Shown here: positions 37,658 to 47,535 of the stretch, piece by piece
How positions within the stretch are numbered: the stretch's first letter is position 1
Layout: each line of letters starts with the position of its first letter
From: Lojkania enalia
Taxonomy: Eukaryota > Ascomycota > Dothideomycetes > Pleosporales
Assembly (NCBI GenBank): GCA_010094045.1
Contig: ML986602.1
Coordinates: 124,001-188,000, forward strand
Length of the DNA: 64,000 bases
Direction: 5' to 3'
The notes under the pieces: generated by a model
Databases searched by the model: none
What the model saw: only the letters and a program-made list of their open reading frames with translations
Told to the model about the DNA's origin: nothing
Made by a program: the position numbers and the translations under genes

Positions 37658-38311
37658 TCTCGTCGGAGAGAGCGGACCAACATAGACGGCGGGTTCGGAG
37701 GATGACTACTAGGTGGGCGGAGGCGGTGTGGTGGAACGATGCTGTGGCTGTTTAATCAAACGATTCCGAGGGCGCGCGCGCGACTACTGGCAGCCCGTCG
37801 CTGTCCGCTTGGCGGCGCTGAGCGGGCGAAGACAGGATGAGGATGCGAGAAGAGAGGCAGGCCGAGTCGGCATTCTCGGGCGGGCGAGTGGACGGGCGAG
37901 CGAGAGGCGGCTGCGGCTGTCATGCGTGGGCAGACGACTGGCGATGCTGACTGCAGGCGGCGGCGGCGGTGGTGATGGTGATGATGCTGACGGGGAGCGT
38001 TGACCGGGAAATTGCTGCTGCAGATCGGGTCTGGGTCCCACCACATTAGGCGTGCGCAGGGTTGCTGCGCTCCCGCCAGCGTGAGGTCATCGCCTCGCCC
38101 AGCCGGGAGTGCTAGCTCGTTTTTGATGCTCCCAAAGCCCTGGAGCCCACAAGAGCTCCACAACCACGATTGACGACATGTTTCAGCCCGACCGCGCCTG
38201 AAGAACCGGCGTCCTTGAGCCCTACGCCAATAATGCCCGTCTGCTAATCGTCGCGTCTCCATCGAGTCCACAACCCGCCCGTCCCTTCTTCCCAAGCACG
38301 CCCCCACCGCT
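37658..38311. promoter_or_regulatory. divergent promoter, SRF1-like / KHE-like genes
   Basis: 654 bp, GC-rich, with GCG/CGG clusters around 37770-38000. Long overlapping frames here reflect GC content, not genes. Confidence 0.5.
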
Positions 38312-39409
38312 ATGCGCCTCTTCCTGCTCCCCGTCTCCACCCGGCGCTCCCTGATTTACTGCGAGAAGCTGCACGACAAGGCCGCCAGCGAGCGCTCCCT
38401 CCTCGACAAAATCACTATCAAGGCGAACGAGACTTGGGTAGCGTGGGAGAAGGACGAAAAGGCGCTGCTGCAGTGGAAGCGCAAGGTCACCCTCTACGGC
38501 AACCAGGCCCTCAAGCGAATACCCTACGAAGAATGGGGCCTCAAGACCATACCAGCCCTGACCGCGAAGCGGAAGAGGGCCATATTAGAGGGGAGGGAGA
38601 AGTACCACGTCATATTTCCGGGGCTGTTCTTGCATCAGGAAAGAGTGCCAGAGATATTGAGGAAGTTGGCCACGGAGCGTCAGTCCATGCACAGGAGCAA
38701 AATGATTTGGAGTATCGTCGGCATGCCTTTTACGATACCCTTCATGTTAATACCAATGTGCGTTGTCTAGCCCCTGTCTTGCGCACATTCAGTAGTTTGA
38801 CCGTCTCCAGCATTCCTAATCTTCCCTTCTTCTATCTCGTCTACCGAGCATATTCGCATTGGAAAGGTGCGCCTGTCACAGGGTTTAATCTCGACCTGCT
38901 TTTCAAGCTCACATTTATTAGCATTGACGGGCTCCAAGCATCTTGAATTTTTGCTTCAACACAACCTCCCTACACCCACCCCATCGGCGGAGCTCGATGA
39001 AGTATACACAGCAGGACTAATGTATCCTACACGGAAGATCTCACGCGCTGCCCCCAGACCTACAAGAACACAGGCGGAAGAAGTAGCGCGAGTAGTCGAG
39101 CAGCAAACCAATGGTGGATCGGAAGACGTAATGGTGCTGCAGAGATGGAACGGCAAGCTTATTGCCGAACAGTTCAAGTTACCTGACATGGAGGTTGAGA
39201 TTGAGCGGGCTGTGGAGCAAGTCGAGACTTCAATTAAAGCAAAAGAGGAGCTGGTCGAGGAGAAGCAGGAGCTAGAAAGGGCTACCGCAGAGCCAGGAAA
39301 GACAGCAAAGGATTCATTACCGAAGCATATTGTCACTCCGAACGAGAAAACAGACAGGGAAATCCACGAGAAAGCTGAGGAGGTCGCTAAGAAGAATATT
39401 CAGTCCTGA
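38312..39409 (+). CDS. mitochondrial K+/H+ exchange-related protein (Mit_KHE1 family)
   Basis: Inner-membrane protein of the family linked to mitochondrial K+/H+ exchange in yeast. Exons are 38312-38757, 38811-38866 and 38922-39409 (329 aa). The start MRLFLLPVSTRRSLIYCEKL is nearly invariant in this family. GNQALKRIPYEEWGLK, FPGLFLHQERVPEILRKLATER and the hydrophobic MIWSIVGMPFTIPFMLIP follow. Then IPNLPFFYLVYRAYSHWK spans the 56-nt middle exon, and LTGSKHLEFLL opens exon 3. The C-terminal ~120 residues are Glu/Lys-rich and coiled-coil-like. Introns are 53 and 55 nt. Whether it is itself an exchanger or an assembly factor is not settled for the family. Confidence 0.88.
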
Positions 39410-39742
39410 GGTTCCCAGTGATCTCGACACCTTGTATGATATATGTAGGGGACGGCTGACGAGTCCAAGTCAATTGTTTTAACATCTGCGCACGGCTCTT
39501 TTTTCCGGCTTAGTCCACTAACTGCCTTTCTCCCACTCTCACGCGCGCATAGAAGCGGGTAGATTTGGGTGGCTTAATTTTATTCCAAAACATGTATGAT
39601 GAGCACATCTCGGCATTTCATCTCTAAATTCAACAACGGCCTATGTCCGCTCTATACAGCACCAATATACGCCTAAACCAGGGCTATCATTTCTCAACAC
39701 GCCTCCCATCATCTTCCTATGACACTCAATTACATCTTTCAA
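39410..39742. other. convergent 3' intergenic region
   Basis: About 330 bp between the KHE-like gene and the dehydrogenase. No gene seen. Confidence 0.5.
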
Positions 39743-41072
39743 TCACATACAACTATACCCTCCATCAACCGGCAGCGCCACCCCGGTAACCCAACCCGCA
39801 TCCTCGCTCGCCAAAAACACCGCCGCTCTTGCGATATCCTCCGCCTCGCCCAACCCGCGAAATGGATGCATCCTCTCCAACTTCTCCCTCACATCGGCCT
39901 TATCCCAGAACGGACTCGTCATCGAGGTCGCGGTATCTATATGCCTCAGCTCACTCCTGACCAACATTCAAAAGGACGGAAGGGTTGGGAGGTGGTGGTG
40001 AAAAGGCCTTCATATCTCGTACTTACACCCGGGACAAATCGCATTAACATGCACCCTGCACTCGGCACAATCCCACGCCGCCGTCTTTGTCAAGCCCAGC
40101 ACCCCATGCTTACTCGCTACATACCCCGAGTTCCCCGGCGTGCCATTCAAGCCTAGGATACTGGAGATGTTGATGATCCAGCCGCGGTCGCCTGAAGGGA
40201 GCGGGGCCTGGCCCTTCATTTGCAGCGCGGCGTATTTGGTGCCGAGGAAGACGCCCTTGAGGTTCACGGCCAGGGTGGCGTCGAAGTAGGATTCGGGGTA
40301 GTCCCAGACGGGGCGCGGGTCTGTGGCTTCGAGAGCTATGCCGGCGTTGTTTACCATACTGGAAGTTTGTTAGATTTATTTTGATGGATTGGTGGTGTTT
40401 TGTTCGCGGTTTTGAGTGTTGTTGGTTTTGTTTGTAAATGTTTGGTAGGGGAGAGTTGAAATTTAAGATTTGACTACAAGTTGAGTATGGAAGAGATGAA
40501 AGTAGAATCTTAGATCATATATGGAAAAATGACGTAGGTGTAGATAAAACTCAGAAACCCGAATAAAGAAATTTGAAACGTATAAAATGTTAAACTGGGT
40601 AGAAATAATAAATTCAAAAGAAGATGACAGAGTTGGAAAGCCTATCGAAATAAACACAATCCACAGTACAGAAGCAAAAAATCTCAAGACTAGACACTGA
40701 AACCAGTACCACCCCCTACCCTATCCCCCTATCCCTTAATTTAATAAAACACGGCACCACAAAAATCCAAATGGAAAAAAAGGAAACTCACACATCGACC
40801 CTCCCTGCCCACTCCACGGCTCTCCTCACCAAGTCCTCCACCTCAGCGGCCTTACTCGTATCGCACTTCACGAACATTGCCTTCCCGCCCAGCTTCTCGA
40901 TTTCCTGCACAGTGGTTGAGGTGCCCTCGGGCCGGTCGTTGAGTGGCTGCTCGCGGACGTCGGAGCATACGATCTGAGCACCCTCGCGGGCGTATGCGAG
41001 GGCAGTGGCGCGCCCAATGCCCGATGAGGAGCCGGTTATTATGGCGGTTTTGGAGTGGAGGCGCCCGGGCAT
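39743..41072 (-). CDS. short-chain dehydrogenase/reductase (SDR)
   Basis: NAD(P)-dependent oxidoreductase of the classical SDR type, like 3-oxoacyl-[ACP] reductases; the substrate is unknown. Exons are 41072-40792, 40358-40029 and 39944-39743 (270 aa). The cofactor motif TGSSSGIG is near residues 14-21. NNAG follows intron 1. The catalytic Ser is in NISSILG and the catalytic Tyr/Lys in GYVASKHG. CPG|HIDTATSM crosses intron 2, and the C-terminus is GVALPVDGGYSCM. Intron 1 is unusually long (433 nt) and AT-rich with many in-frame stops. Intron 2 (84 nt) has a gtgtaag donor. No biosynthetic cluster genes lie beside it. Confidence 0.88.
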
Positions 41073-42014
41073 TGTTTGTATTTAGGGATTTTGGTGTTGA
41101 GGGTTGGAGACTTGTCGGGGGAGTATGAATCTGTGAAAAAGACAGGGATTACGAGAGGAGAGACTTGAGAGCGGAGATCCATTGGGATTGTAGGAGGTTT
41201 ATATGAGAGGAGATGTATGCTGGAACTTACAAACGGGAAAGGGGTGAGGGGTAGAGGGATTCCCTCGGTATACCTGCTGCGAATGATTGTTGTCCAACGA
41301 ATAAGCACGACATCTACTTGAATCCTATCTTCTCCTTGTAAGCCAATCGACCATGTGCGGTATGATCAGATGATCCTTTACGCGTCTGGATGCCCGGTTG
41401 TAGAAGCGCGATTGCGCGTGCCTGATGGACGGTAGCGGCATTGAGTAACCCGGGGTATGAGCCTCTTGAGGTATTTCGGGATATGCAGCTGCGGGTAGGG
41501 CCGGTATCTCCAATTGTTGGGTTTGGACATGCTCCTTTTTACTTGTACCAAGTCTTGTGGCTGCATATTAGGCATATAGTGGGAGATGTGCCCCCTCACA
41601 ATTTCATCGGCTCCAGTTATTCTCACGAGAGCTGCCCAATATCAGTTTCTACTGGGCTCCAAGCCTGCTGAATGCAAATCTCCTAAACCGCGAAAGTCAA
41701 TCCTGAGCAAACTACCCCATGTCTCGGATCTAGACTTGAGCAGGAACGTAAGTATGAGATGTGAGGGTGGGGCAAAACGTCCCTAGCCGCACCAGCATGC
41801 TGCCTGTTCTGGCCTAGTTACTGATTGTAGGGGGAAGGTTTCCCGAGGCGCAATTAACGTCATGCTTCCACTCTCTACCACCCTTTCGTCCCAATATTAA
41901 TACTAAGGACACAAAAATCGATCTCACGTGCAATAACAAACTACAATATTATACCAGACTTACTCCTATCTAACAGTCTCGCCTAGAAATTCTTCTCGCT
42001 TGGAATCTCCCGTC
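41073..42014. promoter_or_regulatory. divergent intergenic region SDR / TatD-like
   Basis: About 940 bp between divergent starts. Only short frames, and no recognisable site. Confidence 0.45.
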
Positions 42015-43208
42015 ATGCCTGACGACACTCCAAAAAAATCATTCCCATGGCATCTCGGAGTTTATGATGCACACTGCCACCCCACCGACACCATGTCCAG
42101 CATCTCCCAAATTCCTAAGATGAAAACGAGGGTCCTCACCGTCATGGCCACCAGAGCCCAAGACCAGGACCTCATCGCCTCCGTCGCAGATTCCTACGCC
42201 ATCAAATCAACCAATCAGGATGATTGGCAGAGAGAGCAATGCATAGTGCCATGCTTTGGATGGCATCCCTGGTTCTCACATCAAATGCACATAGGTGAGG
42301 AGGAAGGTCAAGACCAAAGAACACTCACCGGCGACGCAAAAATCCAACACTACAAATCCATCCTCAAGTCTGGTAGCGACCCGCTTACAGACGCAGACCG
42401 CCATGCCTTCTCATCCCTTCCAGATCCAACATCCTTCCACGGCTTCCTTGCCCAGACCCGTGCTAATCTAGAGAAATATCCGCACGCATTGGTCGGAGAA
42501 ATCGGGCTGGACCGCGTGTTCCGCATCCCGGAAGCCTGGATCCCGGAACTGGAGGCGCAGCGCGATGACCAGTTGACGCCGGGCGGGCGCGAAGGCCGCA
42601 AATTGAGCCCGTATAAAGTCGATCTCAAGCACCAGAGGAAAATCTTCAAAATGCAATTACAGCTCGCTGCGGAGATGGGCAGGGCGGTGTCGATCCATGG
42701 TGTTCGAGCTCAGGGAGGGGTCTTTGATACGCTAAAGGAGTTGTACAAGGGGCATGAGAGGAAGGTCTTGAGTCGTAGAGAGAAGAAGATTAACGCAGAG
42801 AACAAAAGCAAAATAGAAACGCAAACCCCTCAATGTGCCAAAAAAGATGAGCAACAGCCGAAACCTTATCCGCCGAGGATATGCCTACATTCGTATTCGG
42901 GGGACTCGGCGAATTTTAATCAGTATTTGAATCCGGCGATACCGGTTGAGATTTTTGCTTCGTTTTCTACGGCGATTAATCTTGGTGATGCGATGGGGAA
43001 CGAGACGCCGAAAGCATTCGAGAACATGATCAAGTCGGTACCGGATCGAATGCTGCTCGTTGAAAGCGATCTGCATACTGCTGGAGACCCTATGGATGAG
43101 AGATTAGAGAACATGGTGAGGAGGATATGCAAGATCAAAGGATGGGGGCTGGAAGAAGGTGTTAAGCAGCTAGGAGGGAATTGGAAGAGGTTTGTGTTTG
43201 GTGTGTAA
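42015..43208 (+). CDS. TatD-family metal hydrolase, Scn1 (Cut9-interacting) type
   Basis: Single-exon gene (397 aa) of the TatD/amidohydrolase superfamily; S. pombe Scn1 interacts with the APC/C subunit Cut9. Metal ligands are all present: DAHCHP (HxH) near the N-terminus, GEIGLD (Glu) near residue 165, IHGVRAQGG (His), LHSYSGDS (His) and LLVESDLHTAG (Asp). The fungal type is longer than bacterial TatD because of a charged insertion before LHSYSG (Lys/Glu/Gln-rich). An FGWHPWF motif is typical. The first ATG of the frame (MPDDTPKKSF) is chosen. DNase activity is possible but not shown for this subgroup. Confidence 0.88.
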   Translation: MPDDTPKKSFPWHLGVYDAHCHPTDTMSSISQIPKMKTRVLTVMATRAQDQDLIASVADSYAIKSTNQDDWQREQCIVPCFGWHPWFSHQMHIGEEEGQDQRTLTGDAKIQHYKSILKSGSDPLTDADRHAFSSLPDPTSFHGFLAQTRANLEKYPHALVGEIGLDRVFRIPEAWIPELEAQRDDQLTPGGREGRKLSPYKVDLKHQRKIFKMQLQLAAEMGRAVSIHGVRAQGGVFDTLKELYKGHERKVLSRREKKINAENKSKIETQTPQCAKKDEQQPKPYPPRICLHSYSGDSANFNQYLNPAIPVEIFASFSTAINLGDAMGNETPKAFENMIKSVPDRMLLVESDLHTAGDPMDERLENMVRRICKIKGWGLEEGVKQLGGNWKRFVFGV

Positions 43209-43497
43209 GATATCACAAGAAAGTGTGTGTAAAATAGTGTACTGAATAGGAACTATGGATTTTGTGAACTTGGATTATCGTCCGTAGCACGATTTAGGGC
43301 TGTGTGGCGGACGCTGGCGCTCTTCAGTTTACGGGCGTAATACCGGAAATGTATATATAAATAACATTAAAGCCACCGGAATTTTGCAAATATAGGCTGG
43401 TATATTTCATGACCTTGCTAATCAACATCTTACTATCTTCCTTCCCCACGTCAACGACCCGTATCAGTCCTTCCACGAAATCCCTTCCTTTTTCCTC
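43209..43497. other. convergent 3' intergenic region
   Basis: 289 bp of AT-rich sequence between two converging genes. Probable shared 3' UTR and termination zone. Confidence 0.5.
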
Positions 43498-44940
43498 TCA
43501 CGTAGCAGGAAACGGATACGTCGCCGGACTCTTATATCCATTCTTCCCCACCGCCCTAACTCCGAAAATCACATTATCCTTACTTAGCGGGACCGTCGCA
43601 CTGCTCACTTTCCCGACATCCAGCACATGCGTCCACAGACTCGCCGTCGTCGATCTCCAAAGCACTTCGTATCCCTGCAGCTCCTCATCGCCACTCACCG
43701 CCCAACTAAGCCTGCAATTATTGTCCAGCGCCGACGTATCTAGGGTGAGATTCCGCACCATTCCTGGTGCCTGCGACAGGCTCCACAGCGTCGCGAGATT
43801 GACTTTCCCCACGCGCGCCGTGTACTCGAAATCCACAAACTCGACCAAATCGCCGTACACGGTGCCGTTCTCGACCCGGACATTCTGGTGCTGGTGCGCG
43901 AAGTTTTCGTTCGGTTCCGTGAACCGGATGGCTGGGTACCCGGCCTGCAGGAAGGGCGTGTGGTCGCCCCCGCGCAGGAATCGGTCGAGACGGTATATGA
44001 TGGCGATGTTCATGGCCGTAGCATCGTTTGCGGCGACCTCGGCGGAGAAGCGTGCGAGCTCGCGGGCCGGGCTATCGTTCTCGCCGCCGATTTGAAGGCG
44101 TCGTCCGGCGACGGTGTCAGATTCTGTGAGCGGGGGCCCCTGGGCGAAGGCCCGGATAGTGAAAGGATCTTTTTGGCCGCGATCGCCGGTTGAGGAGCCG
44201 ACGATGTCGACGTTCAGCATGCCTTCAACATTCGTGGTGGAGTTTTTCAGCGTCTGGGCGAGGAAGTTGGCGCCGTAGAGGCCTTGCTCTTCTCCGGCGA
44301 CGGCGCCGAGGATAATTGTGGCTTTAGGTTGTTTCTTTGCGAGGATCCGGGATAGTTCTATGACGAGGGCTGTTCCGCTTGCGTCGTCGTTGGCGCCGGG
44401 GGCGTCGGACGTGTAGTCCATGACATCGCTGACTCGACTATCATAGTGTCCTGTCATGACATACACCCTCCCATCCCCACTGCTTCCCTTGATCTTTGCC
44501 AATACGTTGCTGATCCTAACAGGAAATGGAATCCTGTTCGCTACGCCCTGGACGTAACCTTCTACACTCACAGTCACCCTGCCTTCCGACTCTTCAGCAT
44601 ATTCCTTCATTTGCGAAGCTATCCAATCTCTTGCAGCACCGATTCCCCGTTTTGGATCTGTTTGGTTGGAGAGGGTGTGTCGGGTTCCGAATGAGACGAG
44701 CTTCTTTATGGTAGCTTCAATTCGGACTGGATCGATAGCGGAGAGCATTTCTCTAAGTTCGGAGTCTGGAGCTTGAGGGATGAGTTCTACACCTACGTCT
44801 GAGGGAGGCCATGCCGCATTTGCGCAATCGGTGTAGCTACTTGTATTTGCGGCAACCGGAGGTGGCAGGTCTCGGGGGAAGAAACCTTGGGCATAGGCAG
44901 TTGAGAGCAATAGCCCGAACAGAGGAGTAAGGAAAACCAT
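43498..44940 (-). CDS. secreted M28-family aminopeptidase
   Basis: Intronless, 480 aa. A hydrophobic signal peptide (MVFLTPLFGLLLSTAYAQG) precedes a pro-region. The M28 catalytic domain keeps the two-zinc ligands: His in TGHYDSR, bridging Asp in GANDDASG, the Glu pair in GEEQGLYG, Asp in LNVDIVG, and His in ENFAHQHQ. Several N-x-S/T sites suggest glycosylation. After the catalytic core a fibronectin-III-like segment (LSWAVSGDEELQGYEVLWR) closes the protein. It probably degrades extracellular peptides for nutrition. The exact specificity (leucyl or other) cannot be read from sequence. Confidence 0.9.
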   Translation of the reverse strand: MVFLTPLFGLLLSTAYAQGFFPRDLPPPVAANTSSYTDCANAAWPPSDVGVELIPQAPDSELREMLSAIDPVRIEATIKKLVSFGTRHTLSNQTDPKRGIGAARDWIASQMKEYAEESEGRVTVSVEGYVQGVANRIPFPVRISNVLAKIKGSSGDGRVYVMTGHYDSRVSDVMDYTSDAPGANDDASGTALVIELSRILAKKQPKATIILGAVAGEEQGLYGANFLAQTLKNSTTNVEGMLNVDIVGSSTGDRGQKDPFTIRAFAQGPPLTESDTVAGRRLQIGGENDSPARELARFSAEVAANDATAMNIAIIYRLDRFLRGGDHTPFLQAGYPAIRFTEPNENFAHQHQNVRVENGTVYGDLVEFVDFEYTARVGKVNLATLWSLSQAPGMVRNLTLDTSALDNNCRLSWAVSGDEELQGYEVLWRSTTASLWTHVLDVGKVSSATVPLSKDNVIFGVRAVGKNGYKSPATYPFPAT

Positions 44941-45414
44941 TGCGACGACGATGACATGCTGAGAGACATATGTAGCGGCATAAAGCCTATATAACTTTTG
45001 TTTTCAGTTTCGATATAGCCGTTAAATGACAGAAGCGAATATACCGATACTGATACCAAGTATATCACAGCTTCCAATATTGGCAATGGTTCCTGACTAC
45101 CCCTCTTTTTTATATAGATCGACACAATATCTACCGGGTTGATGGCTCGGCACCACTCATAGATCCCGGTTATCGTGGGTGAGGTCAAGGGTCCCGTGGA
45201 AGCAGATTACTCGATTAGGCAGGTACATAAGATTGCTTTAGTATCGTAGATGTCAACGTTTATGCAAGGAAGTATTCCGATATCTTAGATTACAGCCTGC
45301 ATATTATTTCCGATGGGAATCTTAACCATCTAAATAGTCACATACTAACACCTATAGTCACCAGAGACCTATGGTACTTATACTAGTTGGAAGTTTTATT
45401 AGATATCGAACGTC
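44941..45414. promoter_or_regulatory. promoter of the M28 peptidase
   Basis: 474 bp between the peptidase start and the 3' end of the next gene on the same strand. AT-rich, with tatat elements but no identified factor site. Confidence 0.45.
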
Positions 45415-47451
45415 CTAGTCAAAGGGTCCTCCACTATGGAGTACAGACTCTATATCTTCATCCATATCGGAAACGGCTCCTTCCTCATACGGATTCTCGA
45501 CGGAGGCAACGGGAAGTTTTGTATCTTCATTTTCGTTGTCAGTTCCTTCTCCTAGGCCGTCAGGCGCAGATGTCCTCTCCCGCAAAGCAGCGTAGGCGCG
45601 AGCCCCACGAATGGGGAGTTCAGTCTCAGCGGTTCTCATTCGCTTCTTCCTTCTCCTGCCTTCATTGCTAGAAAGCGAGGTAGCCCTAATGTTAGTATCC
45701 GAAGAATAGCCTGGACGAAACGGCATCGATGAACGATTCGATTTCTGATTTGCCTGGAAATTTGCCAGTGGAGCTGGATTATAAAATTCTTCCCACTCTG
45801 CTCGATACTCCGTCCAACCACGCCAGTCATCGTCCATAGGGTGAAGCCTCTCGTCGGAGAGAGAGCTCTCGTACTTGTCATCGAGTGCAGGTACTGTCTG
45901 ATCAACTGGATGCCCGAGTAGATACCATAGACGTTGCTCCTCCGCAAGGCTGGCCTCGTGGTCAAATTCTTCTAAATTCATGGGTTTCGCAGAGGAATCC
46001 TGCCAAGGCTTCATGTCGGGAACCGGGCTATCCTGAAGCGAAGATTGCGATGAATCACCATCTGAATCATCTGGGTTTCGTTCCTGGTCACTATGCTCCC
46101 TATCTGAGTCGCTTTCAGGCTCAAATACGGAAGGGAAACGAAGCCCGGAAGGAAGGGGTGTGCTGGAACGAGTAGCTCGTGCTCCAAAAGTAGCATCTTC
46201 TGATCCCGATAGGAGCCCATGGTTGTTGACGCCAGTTTCACTGGACTCCACAAAATGATCGGAGACTCTTAAATATTCCTCAACTTCATCCCAATCGAGC
46301 TCCTTCTTACTCTTCCCAGTCCCATCACTCACAAGTAGCCCACACCGTCTAGCAACGCCTCTCCATCTCTCCAGACCGTTCCGCGGCATTTTTACTATAC
46401 TAATTGCTGTAAGAACATCGCGTCTCCTTACGAATGGCTTTACGTTTTTCTGAACTCGCCAACCCTGTGACCGAATTCTTGAGGTCGCTTGGATGATAGC
46501 CGCCTGGATAAGACGTTTGGTGACAGACACAGTCAGGGTATGAAAATCCATCAAAGCAGTGCGATAGACGGACGGCTCGGAAGCTAAGGGGCTAACTAGA
46601 GTAGACCAATGCGGGAAGGGAAAATCGAGAGCAGGAGAGGAATTCATGAAAATTGTGCTTGAGAGCTTAAGTAGTACTGAGAGCTTGAGCAGCTCGCCTT
46701 CCGGAATATCCTCTAATATTTGTGCTCTGTGTCGGTCCCTCGACTTAGACGATTGCTTTGCCCCTTCGCCTTCGAACTTAGGCGGTCGTGAACATGAGGG
46801 TGAAGCAGTTCTGGAAGGTCGCATGGCTTCCTCGACTTCGTTGGCAATATCAGGCGTAATCAGCCAGTATTTTCCATATCGTTCTTGCTCTTCTTTCGCT
46901 TCAAAGCGTTCTTGGTAAAACGCGAGGGCGTCCCCTGCCAGCTCAAGCTGCTTTGTGCATGCTGCACTTAATTCGACCGCAGCCGGGATGTCACGAAGTG
47001 TGGTTTTTGTACCACCCTGCTTTAGAGCTGCATCTTGAAGAAGCAGAATGAATTCGTGGACTTCTGGTATGCTCTTTGAACCGATTGCTCTTGCAATTCC
47101 AGCAATGTTATCCCGACCCAATCTTTCCAGCGCAGCAAATAATATTAACTTTTCCTCCGAGGACCATTGTGACGCTCCGGTCTGGTCTTGGGGTGGTGCG
47201 AATGAGACATCTAGCACGAAATGGGTTGCGGCGCGTTCGACTTCTTTATTGAAAAGGTTACGATAGGCATCATTGTACTGTCTTTGAAGATGGCGTTTGG
47301 GGTGCGGTGTAGACCCTGCGACTTCGGACTGGGAGTGCTTTCGTTTGCGCGGAGAAGGTGACCAGGATGCGCTAGGTGATGCTGTATGAGCCTCTTGGTC
47401 CGTTGAAGACGTTTGGTACTCTGATCCGGAGACGGGATCGTGCTGGCTCAT
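45415..47451 (-). CDS. probable RNA polymerase I upstream activation factor subunit Rrn5 (SANT domain)
   Basis: Intronless, 678 aa. The family role is in the UAF complex that recruits Pol I to rDNA. The N-terminus is disordered and basic (SPRKRKHS, HPKRHLQRQ). YNDAYRNLFNKEVERAATHF then precedes a SANT/Myb-like domain, GASQWSSEEKLILFAALERL then GRDNIAGIARAIG, with the tryptophan/hydrophobic spacing expected. A histone-fold-like helical segment may lie around residues 280-350. The C-terminal half is acidic (DSDREHSDQERNPDDSDGDS) with ELPIRGARAYAALRERT. The assignment rests on the N-terminal YNDxYRxLFN block plus SANT; another SANT protein is the alternative. Its ATG is 84 bp from the divergent helicase frame. 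Confidence 0.65.
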   Translation of the reverse strand: MSQHDPVSGSEYQTSSTDQEAHTASPSASWSPSPRKRKHSQSEVAGSTPHPKRHLQRQYNDAYRNLFNKEVERAATHFVLDVSFAPPQDQTGASQWSSEEKLILFAALERLGRDNIAGIARAIGSKSIPEVHEFILLLQDAALKQGGTKTTLRDIPAAVELSAACTKQLELAGDALAFYQERFEAKEEQERYGKYWLITPDIANEVEEAMRPSRTASPSCSRPPKFEGEGAKQSSKSRDRHRAQILEDIPEGELLKLSVLLKLSSTIFMNSSPALDFPFPHWSTLVSPLASEPSVYRTALMDFHTLTVSVTKRLIQAAIIQATSRIRSQGWRVQKNVKPFVRRRDVLTAISIVKMPRNGLERWRGVARRCGLLVSDGTGKSKKELDWDEVEEYLRVSDHFVESSETGVNNHGLLSGSEDATFGARATRSSTPLPSGLRFPSVFEPESDSDREHSDQERNPDDSDGDSSQSSLQDSPVPDMKPWQDSSAKPMNLEEFDHEASLAEEQRLWYLLGHPVDQTVPALDDKYESSLSDERLHPMDDDWRGWTEYRAEWEEFYNPAPLANFQANQKSNRSSMPFRPGYSSDTNIRATSLSSNEGRRRKKRMRTAETELPIRGARAYAALRERTSAPDGLGEGTDNENEDTKLPVASVENPYEEGAVSDMDEDIESVLHSGGPFD

Positions 47452-47535
47452 GGTGGATAGGACGAGAAACTAGAAGGAGGTCCACTCTCGAATTCCAGTG
47501 TTTGGTTCTGGTATTTTTGTACAAATGGTAGCTTC
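47452..47535. promoter_or_regulatory. 84-bp divergent promoter
   Basis: Separates the Rrn5-like ATG (-) from the longest Irc3-like ATG (+). If the helicase begins at the internal Met at 47680, the gap is 228 bp. Either way the two genes must share regulatory DNA. Confidence 0.6.

Noticed and set aside
37407..38340. Overlapping 90-195 codon frames
   Set aside because: GC-rich divergent promoter and 5' end of the SRF1-like gene; high GC suppresses stops.
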